A stretch of DNA of 64,000 nt from Flabesymbios commensalis (GCA_964017125.1 CAXHKU010000928.1:289501-353500); one strand, 5' to 3'. Positions 13,395-22,266 are shown, counted from the stretch's first letter. Translations and numbers: made by a program. The notes: a model not told the origin generated them from the sequence alone.

Positions 13395-13740
13395 CTGCCA
13401 AGTCTTTTTCTCACTGCTTCTTTCTCTTTGAAGAGTTCGTGTAAATCTGGCCTTTCTTTAATTCTTCTGCGGAACTCTTGCATGCGGTACGCTGCCGGCG
13501 ACTTGGATGAATTCAGGCATCCCATCATCTCAGACGACCTATGTGGGCCTCTAACATTGGCTGTCGGTGACTTGGATGAATTCAGGCGTCCCATTATCTC
13601 AGACGACATATGTGGGCCTCCAACATTGGCTGTCAGTGACTTGGAGGAATTCAGGCGTCCCATCATCTCAGATGACCTATGTGGGCTTCTAACATTGGCT
13701 GCAGGTGACTTGGACGAATTCAGGCGGCTCATCTTCTCAG
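13395..13740 (-). CDS. Candidate exon of 23-residue repeats (block A copy)
   Basis: The minus frame encodes four copies of a 23-residue unit close to MGRLNSSKSPAANVRGPHRS plus SEM, then a charged tail with YRMQEFRRRIKERPDLHELF and KEKEAVRKRLG. It ends at a reasonable splice donor, CTTGGCAG|GTAGTTAT, conserved in the block-B paralogue. No convincing acceptor is visible: an in-frame stop lies just before the first repeat. The unit is 69 bp, a multiple of three, and the plus strand is also open through the repeats (unit DLDEFRRPIISDDLCGPLTL), so strand and coding status stay uncertain. I do not recognise the family. It could be a lineage-specific exon, a decayed exon, or a minisatellite that happens to be open. 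Confidence 0.35.
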
Positions 13741-13995
13741 GCGACCTATGTTAGTTCTACACCAGCTTTTATCTTTCTCCTGTTCCTGTATTTGACTTGT
13801 CGTAAACGTGAACTTTCTCGGTTATTTTGGGTTTTTTGGGCATCAGTCTGTGTGAGTCTGCAACAGCCATAAGAAATTCAGTTACTTTGTGTATAAATTG
13901 CAATCATCATAATAACGATATATCATCACACTCTCATTCGAAAGGATTAGAGCAGCAAAGTGAGGTAATATCCACAGTGTATGTGTATAAGCTAC

Positions 13996-14213
13996 TTAAC
14001 CCTTCAAGTCCATTTTACATCCCTGAAAACAGACTTAATTTCCCTACAAATAGGGGTTTTAGAACGAAAATTTCCATGAAATTGGCTTACCAATACATAG
14101 CAATTATCTTTAATTTTTAAACCACATCATCTTCATCCACTACAAGTTGAGAATTGCGACAGCAATTCGCAGCTTGTAGTGGATGAAGATGACAATGGTG
14201 AGTTCAGGCATGA
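13996..14213 (+). mobile_element. TTAA-type MITE, family B, in block B
   Basis: TTAA at 13996-13999 precedes CCCTTCAAGTCC. The hairpin CATCTTCATCCACTACAAG / CTTGTAGTGGATGAAGATG is at about 14127-14192. The right terminus fades after CAGGCATGAA, without a clear AAGGGTTAA. The matching point of block A reads CTACGTAATGATACC without the element, an empty site. The element lies about 100 bp from where family B landed in block A and in opposite orientation. Confidence 0.7.
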
Positions 14214-14342
14214 ATGATACCAGATAAGTTCTCAAATCATACAGCGAGTATGGGCGAAGTTCAAACGGAAAAATGAAGAATTATAAAATTTAAAATTGAG
14301 ATCATAAAGAATCAATTACGGTATGATGTTAATGCAATTTTA

Positions 14343-14935
14343 ACCCATTTAGTGGCAACTTGAGCAACTCAAAATCTTAGGTTACTGGCTCTGTGAGCTA
14401 TTACCTCAGAGAGGTTAGCGTTGATCAACGTGACATCCAGGGCCTTCCCCAGAAAAAAAATAGAGTGGGGGGGGATTTTTAAAAGTGCGCTGTCGTGTTG
14501 TGAACCAGTGATGCCCAGAAGGCAGCGCAGTGCAAGGGGGGTACGGGGGCATGCCCCCTGAAAATTTTTCAAAGTTAAGTCTTTAAGTCTAAGGGAAAGC
14601 CCTGACATCTATTACATATACATGAATTTTCCATTTACACCCTGCTCAACATAATAAATACACCCCAGCAGGGTCGACACCTACACTGTCCCGTTGGCCC
14701 TAGGCCAGTGAAAGTCAATAAGGGCTAGTAAATCACCTGAGCGACTGGCCCTAGAGGCAAATGAAAAAAATACCAGGCATGCTACTTTATTTAATTTTCA
14801 CACTCCTTGAGTAATGGCTAAAGCACCAGAACAAGTCCAAATTTACCAATTTACCTGTGTTAATAACCCACTAATTATTAAAATTTGATCTAATTACTCA
14901 TATTCAATATACGGTACCGGTAGTTACATCACTTG
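14343..14935. other. Block-B-specific insertion region with GC palindrome
   Basis: Most of this stretch has no counterpart in block A. It holds a perfect palindrome GGGGGCATGCCCCC at 14545-14558 next to GGGGGGTACG and AAAATTTTTC, a motif style I associate with dispersed repeats in marine animals. That is recollection, not a search. No coding capacity seen. Confidence 0.4.
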
Positions 14936-15002
14936 AAGTTAGTGTCGATCTCTGCCTCAGTGATAATAATATGGACTTCATAATAATAACCAGAATAACT
15001 AC

Positions 15003-15235
15003 CTGCTTAGTCGTTTTCACAATGCTTCTTTCTTTTTGTAGATCTTGTGTAAATCTGGCCTTTCTTTAATTATTTTGGGAAACTCTTGCATGCGGTACGC
15101 TGCAGGCGACTTGGATGAATTCAGGCGGCCCATTATCTCAGACGACCTATGTGGGCCTCTAACATTGGCTGCAGGCGACTTGGATGAATTCAGGCGGCCC
15201 ATTATCTCAGGTGACCTATGTGGGCCTCCAACGTT
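15003..15235 (-). pseudogene. Candidate exon of 23-residue repeats (block B copy)
   Basis: Paralogue of 13395-13740. It has two repeat units (MGRLNSSKSPAANVRGPHRS, then a second copy) and the tail YRMQEFPKIIKERPDLHKIY. The donor CTAAGCAG|GTAGTTATT is kept. The minus frame meets TGA eight codons before that donor, where block A has an open codon, so this copy is broken if the minus strand is the coding one. The repeat count (2 versus 4) and tail residues differ freely between copies, which argues against strong constraint. Confidence 0.35.
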
Positions 15236-15322
15236 GATCCGTTTCAAGTTCATGCTATGAAGCACGATTTTCAAAATCCTCTCCAGTAAGTTTCAAACTA
15301 AATAAAATTCCACTGAAATTGA

Positions 15323-15520
15323 TTAACCTTCACAACACTGAAATATTTTTGGAGGTCAAAGGTTTTTTTTTCTATTTGAAATCATCATAAATGTCTTAGT
15401 TAGCTCTTTCCGCTTCATTTGAATACCTATGGTATGGGTCTACAGCCATTATAAATATTGAATACTTTCAGTGCGGGATCCACTAAAGTCTGAAGTCTGT
15501 CCCCGTGCTGAAAGGGTTAA
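15323..15520 (-). mobile_element. TTAA-flanked MITE, family A (inverted)
   Basis: TTAA at 15323-15326 and 15517-15520. The hairpin end is on the right (GCACTGGG-type ... GTGCTGAAAGGG). The body has CTTAGTTAGCTCTTTCCGC and ATTTGAATACCTATG, the reverse complement of the copy at 31441. The hairpin is shortened. Confidence 0.75.
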
Positions 15521-15546
15521 ATATTTAGCAGTAAATGCTCAGTGAT

Positions 15547-15794
15547 TTAACCCTTGTCCTGCTATGCCCGGATATATACGGGGTTAAGGATGTTTTAGAT
15601 CAATAAATATATCACTTAATTTTGATAAAATAGTTTTTAGTAGATGCTTAGTTGATCCAATAATTTAATTTTAGACATGTCTTTTTTCATAAATAGTAAT
15701 ATTTTTCGTCATTTGAAGCTGGAAATTGCGTTAGCAATTCCAGCTTCAAATGACGAAATATACGATTGAAGCAATTCAGTAGGACAAGTTTTAA
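15547..15794 (+). mobile_element. TTAA-flanked MITE, family C
   Basis: TTAA flanks at 15547-15550 and 15791-15794. Ends are CCCTTGTCCTGCT / AGTAGGACAAG. The inner hairpin at about 15707-15761 pairs CGTCATTTGAAGCTGG with CCAGCTTCAAATGACG around TTGCGTTAGCAA. No open frame of note. Confidence 0.75.
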
Positions 15795-16563
15795 ATCCCT
15801 CTATATGGGATTTGTGAGAACTCTTTTTGATTGTTAGAAATATTCTCTTTATTTGTAGTTGGAATACAAGCAATTCCAGCGAGTCAAATGGATGAAAACT
15901 AGCATACTTGCCAACCCTTCACGATTGAGACGGTAGGTAAGGCCAAACAAATTTATTTAGTTATATTACAATTTTTTTTAGTATTGGGGTTTAGGTTTAT
16001 TTTAGAACAACTGACCTGATTGGTCGACAATACAGTCTCCTGCGTGTGGGCCAATCATGAACGCTGACATAGGTAGCCGGCAGTGGATCTGCTACATTCG
16101 GTTCTTTCAGAAAAATAAAATAGATTAACAAGACGTCGCTCACAACCCTATCAACACAAATGTGTGCTGTGTGGAAGTAGATCTGAACATGAAATAATTT
16201 TTTAAAAGTTTGAAATGAATAAATCGGCAACGTTGGAAAAAATTAAAAAAAAAACGAAATTTCATTTTTTTTGTCATTTTCATATATTTTCGGCGGCGAA
16301 TTGGTAAAAGAACTAAATAAATTTATGTGGCTTTACTGATTTCGGGCCCTACCAACCCATACCGATTTTACCAGCAGATCATACCGCTTTTCAGATCATG
16401 GTAAAAAAAGGCTAGAATAAAGAAAAAGACACCATTGAGCCCTTTTTGTTTTAAAATTTACCAGATTATAGTAAAATTTTGACAAAATTTGGCTAGATTG
16501 CAGGAAATGGCACCATTTTCTCAATTGTTAAAAAAAATCCATTTGGCATCCTGGAGGTGATAA
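15795..16563. other. AT-rich stretch, few features
   Basis: There is a weak relic of a family-C-like hairpin near 15850-15895 (AATACAAGCAATTCCAGCG). Otherwise it holds A/T runs and no gene or tandem repeat I can support. Confidence 0.4.
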
Positions 16564-16785
16564 TCAACCCCTATAACGCTGAAATATTATTGTATAGACC
16601 ATGGAGACCAAAAGGTTTTTTCAATTTAAAATCACCATGAATGTCTTAGTTAGCTTATTACGCTTCATTTGAATACCTATGCATCTAAGGCATTATAAAT
16701 ATTTTAATTCTTTCAGTGCGGGGATCGACTTTAGACATCGGAATCTGACGTCTGTTGAAGTCTATCCCCACGCTAAAAGGGTTAA
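16564..16785 (-). mobile_element. TTAA-type MITE, family A (inverted)
   Basis: The right end has CGCTAAAAGGG with TTAA at 16782-16785. The left end CAACCCCTATAACGCTG has lost the exact TTAA. The body carries CTTAGTTAGCTTATTACGC and the hairpin ATCGACTTTAGACATCGG. Confidence 0.7.
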
Positions 16786-16798
16786 AAAGCTACCTATA

Positions 16799-16976
16799 CA
16801 GTAGAACCTGCTATGAGCAGCCACTCTTATGAGCAGCCAACCTCCTATGGGAGGCCACTTGGTAATTCCTCAAAATGACATTTTCTATACAAATGAACCT
16901 CCTATGAGCAGCCACTTGCCTTAAAAGGCCACTTTTCCTGTGTCACAAGGGTGGCTGCTCATAGCAGGTTCTACTG
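16799..16976. mobile_element. TA-flanked MITE with CAGTAGAACCTGC termini
   Basis: Inverted repeats CAGTAGAACCTGCTATGAGC and GCTCATAGCAGGTTCTACTG bound a 178-bp element flanked by TA on both sides (16797-16798, 16977-16978). The internal sequence is made of degenerate repeats of the terminus (TATGAGCAGCCA). TA target sites and CAGT-type ends fit Tc1/mariner-pogo non-autonomous elements. The left breakpoint of the 16-kb duplication falls inside its right terminus at 16962. Confidence 0.8.
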
Positions 16977-16978
16977 TA

Positions 16979-17372
16979 TAGATAAAAATAGACTTTAAAA
17001 ATTAGGAGCAAAAGTTTTACAGCTACCAGCCAGGTATCTGTAGTGATATTTATGCATCTAGAGACACAAATTGATCATGCACTTCCAACATCAAGGTGAA
17101 TAAAAACTAAAAAAAGTTGTTCGGAAACAAACACGAAAGCAGCCCTCCGTTATCGCTTGACCTCTATTTTATAATTGTTTGCTAAAAAAAATTAAAAAAA
17201 AAAAAAAAAATGGCCGGCTGGCAGCCATTTTGGATTTTTTAGTCTGAAATTTGTCATGGGTTATCCTTGTGTGAGACATTGCATTTTATATTCATGGTCC
17301 AGTCATTTTGTATTTCTTGAGTTAAGTAAATATTACAAAATTGAAACTGGCCGCTAAACGGCCATTTAAAAA
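16979..17372. other. AT-rich DNA with poly-A tract
   Basis: Contains A-runs at about 17190-17210, then a GGCCGGCTGGCAGCCATTTT motif and, near 17350, CTGGCCGCTAAACGGCC, an inverted GGCC motif. No gene recognised. Confidence 0.5.
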
Positions 17373-17567
17373 TTGTTTGATCCCAAAAGTATATTTGCCA
17401 AATTAAAAGAAGATCTGATGGCAACTTTTTCCTGGAATGCGCTAACGAGCATTTCCTCGTTAGTGGCCATAGTAATTAAAGGGTTGATGATATGGGAATC
17501 AAAATGTCACCAAAACAATTCCCCAGTGGTATGTGATGGCTATGTGAAGTATGAGGAAGGAATTTAA
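17373..17567 (+). other. Unrecognised open frame with hydrophobic segment
   Basis: A 64-codon open stretch beginning at a TTG. From residue 5 it reads SIFAKLKEDLMATFSWNALT, followed by a hydrophobic run, ISSLVAIVIKGLMIW, then a polar Cys-containing end. The composition looks more protein-like than the repeat-derived frames around it. A separate Cys/Gly-rich open stretch lies just downstream and ends at a stem-loop (17675-17700). I do not know the family and do not join the pieces. It may be a decayed gene fragment of an unknown mobile element or host exon. The copy at 47080 is identical in translation, so the 16-kb duplication gives no information on selection. Confidence 0.3.
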
Positions 17568-17674
17568 AAGGACTATATTCCTTGGTATGAGGAAGTAGAA
17601 TTTGATAGATTAGTAGCTATCTTGAAAACAAATAACTGCTGCGGAGGCGGCTGCGGACCGTGTGGAATACAGTA

Positions 17675-17700
17675 AGCAGCCCGCCTCGGAGAGGGCTGCT
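17675..17700. other. Compact GC-rich stem-loop
   Basis: AGCAGCCC pairs with GGGCTGCT around a 10-base loop, directly after the Cys/Gly-rich open stretch. Role unknown. Copied at 47382-47407. Confidence 0.7.
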
Positions 17701-17814
17701 CAATTAATACAATATATAATGGTATATTCCAGAATAAGGACTTTTATTTACAATAATATTGAAAATCTAAAATATACCAGCCATTGTTCTTGATGGAAAC
17801 TACTCAACCCGCCT

Positions 17815-18048
17815 TAGGGGGGTCACCCTTCAATCTCCAGGGAGGGGGGGTGGAGTTTTTGTCGCGCCCAAATGATTTATTTCAACCCGGCTCGGCGGCG
17901 CGCTGAAAATGTCAATACATGTTTATACATGTTTGTGTAGAACAGTCCTTAAAGTATATTATTCACACAGAGTCCGCCCAAAATTATTTATTTCAAAAAA
18001 ACAACTCCAGACCTCCCCCTGGAGATTGAATGGTGGCCCCCTCAGCCT
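17815..18048. mobile_element. Inverted-repeat element, about 234 bp
   Basis: Left arm GGGGGGTCACCCTTCAATCT then CCAGGGAGG; the right arm is its near reverse complement (CCTGGAGATTGAATGGTGGC then CCCC). The similarity continues inward (CGCCCAAA.GATTTATTTCAA on both arms). No clear target-site duplication and no coding capacity. Probably a MITE of unknown superfamily. Confidence 0.65.
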
Positions 18049-18073
18049 ACCAACACGGTACGGTACGCTGTCT

Positions 18074-18150
18074 GAATTATGGCCCGGTATTTCCAACACT
18101 GTGCCAACATTGAGACAACATTGGGTGAGCGCCCTGTGTTGCCTGGGTAG
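18074..18150. mobile_element. Fold-back element, partial
   Basis: A right half is recognisable: CCAACATTGAGACAACATTG, GGGTGAGCG, CTGTGTTGCCTGGG. The left arm is largely lost. S2 counterpart about 47781-47857. Confidence 0.5.
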
Positions 18151-18429
18151 CTGATGGCAGTTAGTGATTGTTACAGCAAAGTGTTACTAGCACCTTTTGA
18201 TATCAAGGACCTGACATAACCATGATAACCCTGCATTGGAATCAATATGTCATTAATTCTCAGGGAAGGATACAGTCTATAAACGTCATTCTATCTATTT
18301 CAAGTATTTCTAGGTCAAGTATAATAATTAGGACATGTCACCAGGTCAGGGAAACAGACGCTCTTGGGGAGGCTGGTCAGGATGTTTGAATTAAAACACC
18401 ATAAATCCTGATAACACAGTGGGTTGATG

Positions 18430-18670
18430 CTGGATAGATGTTTATCTGTTGCTAAATCACGGGATAGATGTTTCTCTGTTGCTAAAGCACGGGATAGATG
18501 TTTATCTGTTGCTGAATCACGGGATAGATGTTTCTCTGTTGCTGAATCACGGGATAGATGTTTATCTGTTGCTAAATCACGGGATAGATGTTTCTCTGTT
18601 GCTGAATCACGGGATAGATGTTTCTCTGTTGCTGAATCACGGGATAGATGTTTATCTGTTGCTAAATCAC
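18430..18670. repeat. 30-bp minisatellite, 8 copies
   Basis: Unit GGGATAGATGTTTATCTGTT plus GCTAAATCAC, with A/C (TTTATC/TTTCTC) and A/G (GCTAAA/GCTGAA) variants in an alternating pattern. The copy-2 locus at 48137-48257 has 4 units, exactly 120 bp less. Confidence 0.97.
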
Positions 18671-18839
18671 CCGTATCCTTGACAACAGGAGTCTTGAGAT
18701 CTCTGCCTCCTAGCTCTACACCCTCTGGTTCTCACGTCCAAATCAGGGCTTTCCTTGACAGCAGGGATCTGTGTTTCTTATAGTTTTACACCACCTGGTT
18801 CTCACGTCCAGACACCCTGTACCCCTCCTCACTGACATG

Positions 18840-19140
18840 AGACACTGAACCAACGCTGGCTTAATGTTGGCTAATCATCTGGCACCCATCAGATGAGATG
18901 TAGATTTAAATCGGACAAACTTTAAAATAACAGAGCAAATGCAAACAATCACTCAATGACAACACATTTTACTATTGTTGCTATCATACCTTGCTGTATA
19001 GGATGCAGAATGTTCATGAATATACACCCAGATCTAGTCCCAGAGAACAAGGGACATTCATCTAGCATCGTTTCAATGTTGACGACGCTGGCCCAACATT
19101 TTAACAGGATTTGTTCAACTTGTGGTGTTTATTGGCAAGG
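18840..19140. other. Scattered fold-back fragments
   Basis: At 18845-18880 (GAACCAACGCTGGCTTAATG) and 19060-19137 (GTTTCAATGTTGACGACGCT, then GGCCCAACATT and a decayed TGTTTATTGGCAAGGG end) there are pieces of the fold-back family. The bases between show nothing else. Confidence 0.5.
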
Positions 19141-19345
19141 GATACAGGATGTACAAATGTAGGCCCCTAATATTTACATATCACAGCATCCCAGTGACAG
19201 CGATAATACAGGATGTAATATTACAAATCACAGCATCCTAGAGTGCTGATAATGATACACAGCTCTGTTGTTATCATTTACTACCTTCCACTGACACAGG
19301 ATGTAATATTTACATATCACAACATCCCAGTGAAGAAGGTGTTCA
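19140..19345. repeat. Imperfect tandem repeat with ACAGGATGT motif
   Basis: Three diverged repeats start near 19144, 19207 and 19296 with ACAGGATGTAATATT.ACA and end in CACAGCATCCCAGTGA-like sequence. Two are followed by ATAATGATAC(A/T)CAGCTCTG. Confidence 0.7.
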
Positions 19346-19778
19346 TAATGATACTCAGCTCTGTTGTTATCATTGACCCCCTTCCGCGTTTACCACTATT
19401 GATAACATCTGCCTCGATTTGAGGGCGATGTTTGGGGCTGTCCCTGATCCCGAGACAGATCCGGCGTAGCCACGCGAGATTTGACCTAGTCACGCGGGAT
19501 GTGGCGAGATTTGGTAATTAGACGAGACCACGGGCCCTGCTTTGGATCAGAGCGCCGCCTAGGGACTCTGGTTACCATCCTGGAGCTGATAAGATCTTGA
19601 CGTCCGCCTGGTCGTGTGTCACCCCCCCCCCCCTCCCGCCCACAGGACTCCCGTTTGTTTCCCCCCCAGGGATCCACATACCAGGTATTTATGTGGAACC
19701 CTTTCTACATTAGGTCCCAGGTCTAGCCCTACTGTAAAAAAACATAATGTCTTAAGAATGTACCTTATGTAGGCCTAT

Positions 19779-19894
19779 CCCATCAAACACGAGACTTCTT
19801 CGTTGATACGATGTTGGCTTAATGCTGGCCCAGCGTCTAAGACGATGGGCCAGCTTTAAACCAACATCGTATCAACGTCTCGTGTTTGTCGGGA
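19779..19894. mobile_element. Fold-back element (about 116 bp)
   Basis: The palindromic arms share TTGATACGATGTTGG / CCAACATCGTATCAA and outer AACACGAGAC / GTCTCGTGTT. The centre is CAGCGTCTAAGACGATGG. The GATACGATG stem is private to this copy yet present in both arms. S2 copy at 49367-49482. Confidence 0.85.
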
Positions 19895-19905
19895 TACTCC
19901 TGTGC

Positions 19906-19960
19906 AGCCAAAAGGTAGTATCTGCTCTCTGTACAATCGAGCAGATACTGTCTTTTGGCT
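19906..19960. other. 55-bp hairpin, AGCCAAAAGG family
   Basis: AGCCAAAAGGTAGTATCTGCT pairs imperfectly with AGCAGATACTGTCTTTTGGC. A related hairpin lies at 27960-28014. Each is next to a fold-back element. S2 copy at 49494-49548. Confidence 0.75.
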
Positions 19961-20060
19961 TAGCAGAACAGTATAGTGTACATTGGCATGGGCAGTATTG
20001 CACACTACAAACATTTGAACTGTTTGGAGCACTGTATATCATGTAGATGCACAACCACTA

Positions 20061-20127
20061 GACGGGATTCAAACCTGGTGCCTCTGAGTTGGACAGCTAT
20101 ATCTAAAACAAATAGGCCAGCTAGGCC
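20061..20127 (-). mobile_element. tRNA-derived SINE head
   Basis: On the minus strand, TAGCTGGCCTA resembles a Pol III A box. About 45 bases on, GGTTTGAATCCCG resembles a B box, with a tRNA-like anticodon-arm region between. No SINE tail is evident. S2 copy at 49649-49715. Confidence 0.5.
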
Positions 20128-20307
20128 GCTCATGTGTTTTATACAGAACTTACCAAATGAAACGATTATTAATAACACTTTTGTCAGCAAACACACATTT
20201 TTGCACATATTCATGCGAGTTTAAAAAAAATTATCACTTTTAAAGGATATCAAAGTAGAGGCTGAAACCTATTTCCGTCATTTCAATATATGTCCGTCAA
20301 CATGGTC

Positions 20308-20451
20308 GACCCATAACCAGATAACCATGATAACATAGGTATTCAAATGACGCTAAAGAGCTAACTAAGACATTTGTCATGATTTAAAATGAAAAAAAAG
20401 CCCTTCGGTTCCCATGTTTTTATACAAGTCTTCCAGCGTTGTAAGGGTTAA
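20308..20451 (+). mobile_element. TTAA-type MITE, family A, truncated on the left
   Basis: Body motifs GACCCATAACCAGATAACC, ATTCAAATGACGC and AGAGCTAACTAAGACATTT, then CCAGCGTTGTAAGGG and TTAA at 20448-20451. The hairpin end is missing. S2 copy at 49896-50039. Confidence 0.75.
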
Positions 20452-20676
20452 CCTTTTAAACGCGGGGACCGTCTTTATACGTCAGATTCTGATGTCTAAA
20501 AGCGATCGCCGCAATAAAATAATTACACTATTTATTAATGCCCGTAGACCCATAACATATAGGTGTTCAAATGATGCGAAAAGAGCTAACTAAGACATTT
20601 ATGAAGATTTAAAATTGAGAAAAACCCTTTGGTTTCCATGTTTTTTACAAAAATATTCCAGCGTTGCAAGGGTTAA
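20448..20676 (+). mobile_element. TTAA-flanked MITE, family A, abutting the previous one
   Basis: It shares the TTAA at 20448-20451 with the truncated copy on its left and ends at TTAA 20673-20676. It has an intact body and a shortened hairpin region (CGTCAGATTCTGATGTC). S2 copy at 50036-50264. Confidence 0.8.
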
Positions 20677-20747
20677 TGTTGATCCATCGTCTGCGACGTT
20701 GAACCAACATTAAAACAACACTGGGTGAAGGTGCAATGTCTGCCGAG
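20674..20747. mobile_element. Fold-back element fragment
   Basis: AATGTTGATCCATCGTCTGC, GACGTTGAACCAACATT and AACAACACTGGGTGAAGG follow the right TTAA of the MITE directly. The left outer arm is absent, so the MITE appears to have inserted in it or replaced it. Confidence 0.6.
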
Positions 20748-20794
20748 AGAATTTCTATCCACTTGAGATTCTCAGAGGAGTTATAAAGAGGCAC

Positions 20795-21930
20795 GGGTTT
20801 GAAAGGTGTAACCATGGTAACAGATACAGAAAGGACTCGAACCTCAAACAGTATAATGGACAGTTCAGAGCGCTTAATATGCACAGCCTTGATATACATC
20901 CGCGGGCGTGAAAAGTGTAACAGATACAGAAAGGACTCGAATCCCAAACAGTATAATGGACAGTTCGGAGCGCTTAATATGCACAGCCTTGATATACATC
21001 CGCGGGCGTGAAAAGTGTAACAGATACAGAAAGGACTCGAACCCCAAACAGTATAATGGACAGTTCAGAGCGCTTAATATGCACAGCCTTGATATACATC
21101 CGCGGGCGTGAAAAGTGTAACAGATACAGAAAAGACTCGAACCCCAAACAGTATAATGGACAGTTCAGAGCGCTTAATATGCACAGCCTTGATAATACAC
21201 CCGCGGGTTTGAAAAGTGTAACAGGTACAGAAAGGACTCGAACCCCAAACAGTATAATGGACAGTTCGGAGCACTGAATATGCACAGCCTTGATAATACA
21301 TCCACGGGTTTGAAAAGTGTAACAGAAACAGAGAGGACTCGAACCCCAAACAGTATAATGGACAGTTCAGAGCGCTTAATATGCACAGCCTTGATAATAC
21401 ATCCGCGGGTTTGAAAAGTGTAACAGGTACAGAAAGGACTCGAACCCCAAACAGTATAATGGACAGTTCGGAGCACTGAATATGCACAGCCTTGATAATA
21501 CATCCGCGGGTTTGAAAAGTGTAACAGAAACAGAAAGGACTCAAACCCCAAACAGTATAATGGACAGTTCGGAGCGCTTAATATGCACAGCCTTGATAAT
21601 ACCTTCACGGGTTTGAAAAGTGTAACAGATACAGAAAGGACTCGAACTCCAAACAGTATAATGGACAGTTCGGAGCGCTTAATCATGTCAATATGCACAG
21701 CCTTGATAATACATCCACGGGTTTGAAAAGTGTAACAGATATAGAAAGGACTCGAGCCCCAAACAGTATAATGGACAGTTCGGAGCACTGAATATGCACA
21801 GCCTTGATAATACATCCACGGGTTTGAGAAGTGTAACAGAAACTGAAAGGACTCGAACCCCAAACAGTATGATGGGCAGTTCGGAGCACTGAATATGCAC
21901 ATCCTTGATAATACCTCCAGGACTCGAACT
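20795..21930 (-). repeat. About 100-bp tandem array of a SINE-like fragment
   Basis: Eleven full units and one partial. On the minus strand every unit carries GGGGTTCGAGTCC (lightly varied), matching the Pol III B box GGTTCGANTCC, preceded by TTAAGCGCTCCGAACTGTCC and followed by a TTTT within about 30 bases. This looks like part of a tRNA-derived SINE amplified in tandem. The long minus frames here (up to 260 codons) follow from the period and show no protein family. S2 copy at 50383-51518. Confidence 0.85.
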
Positions 21931-22012
21931 CTGTCCACAGACAAGCAGAATAACACAGTCTTAGAAAGGGACTGAGATCAATGTGAGATCTCAATGTGAG
22001 ATCTTAGGCTTG

Positions 22013-22108
22013 TCAGCTAACGTTGGGCCACTGCATTTTGAGTGTTGGGCCAGCTTTCTAGATGCTGTGCCAACACTCAGGCAGCGGTGGTCCAACGTCC
22101 CGTGTTCA
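22013..22108. mobile_element. Fold-back element (diverged)
   Basis: Arms CTAACGTTGGGCCACTGC / GCAGCGGTGGTCCAACG and GAGTGTTGG / CCAACACTC flank GGCCAGCTTTCTAGATGCTG. The right end CCCGTGTTCATAT is decayed. S2 copy about 51601-51696. Confidence 0.65.
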
Positions 22109-22189
22109 TATGGCGACTGGTGGGCGAATCATTAGAGCATACTACATTTGTCGGAAGGCCCGGGCAGCCCGGTAACAAGGCTAGCTAAC

Positions 22190-22266
22190 CCACACAAACA
22201 AACAAATATACAAACAAACACATATACAAACAAACAAACAAACAAACAAACAAACAAACAAACAAA
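22190..22266. repeat. (CAAA)n microsatellite
   Basis: Runs of ACAAACAAACAA interrupted by ATATAC. S2 copy at about 51778-51854. Confidence 0.95.

Larger units (their letters stand above)
12530..13756. repeat. Tandem duplication, block A
   Basis: This block is paralogous to 13757-15240. Shared landmarks in the same order are ACACCAGCT.TATCTTTC, the GCATCAGTCTGT segment, AAATTCAGTTGCTTTGTG, GTTCTCAAATCATACAGCGA, AGTGTCGATC and the candidate repeat-coding exon at its right end. The copies are clearly diverged, so this is an older event than the 16-kb duplication. Block A carries its own family-B MITE and a 22-bp triplication. Confidence 0.85.
13757..15240. repeat. Tandem duplication, block B
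   Basis: Diverged second copy of block A. It is longer than A chiefly because of an insertion at about 14430-14930 and its own family-B MITE. It has two 69-bp repeats where A has four. Confidence 0.85.

Noticed and set aside
18424-18783. Cys-rich repeat frame (DRCLSVAKSR)
   Set aside because: The 30-bp minisatellite keeps several frames open. Unit number halves in copy 2 without any sign of constraint.
20061-20127. Functional tRNA gene
   Set aside because: A- and B-box-like motifs are present, but the acceptor stem does not pair and the anticodon arm is irregular. A SINE head fits better.
21174-21956. 260-codon minus-strand frame
   Set aside because: Produced by the roughly 100-bp SINE-fragment tandem array. 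Frames shift between units and the residues match no protein family.
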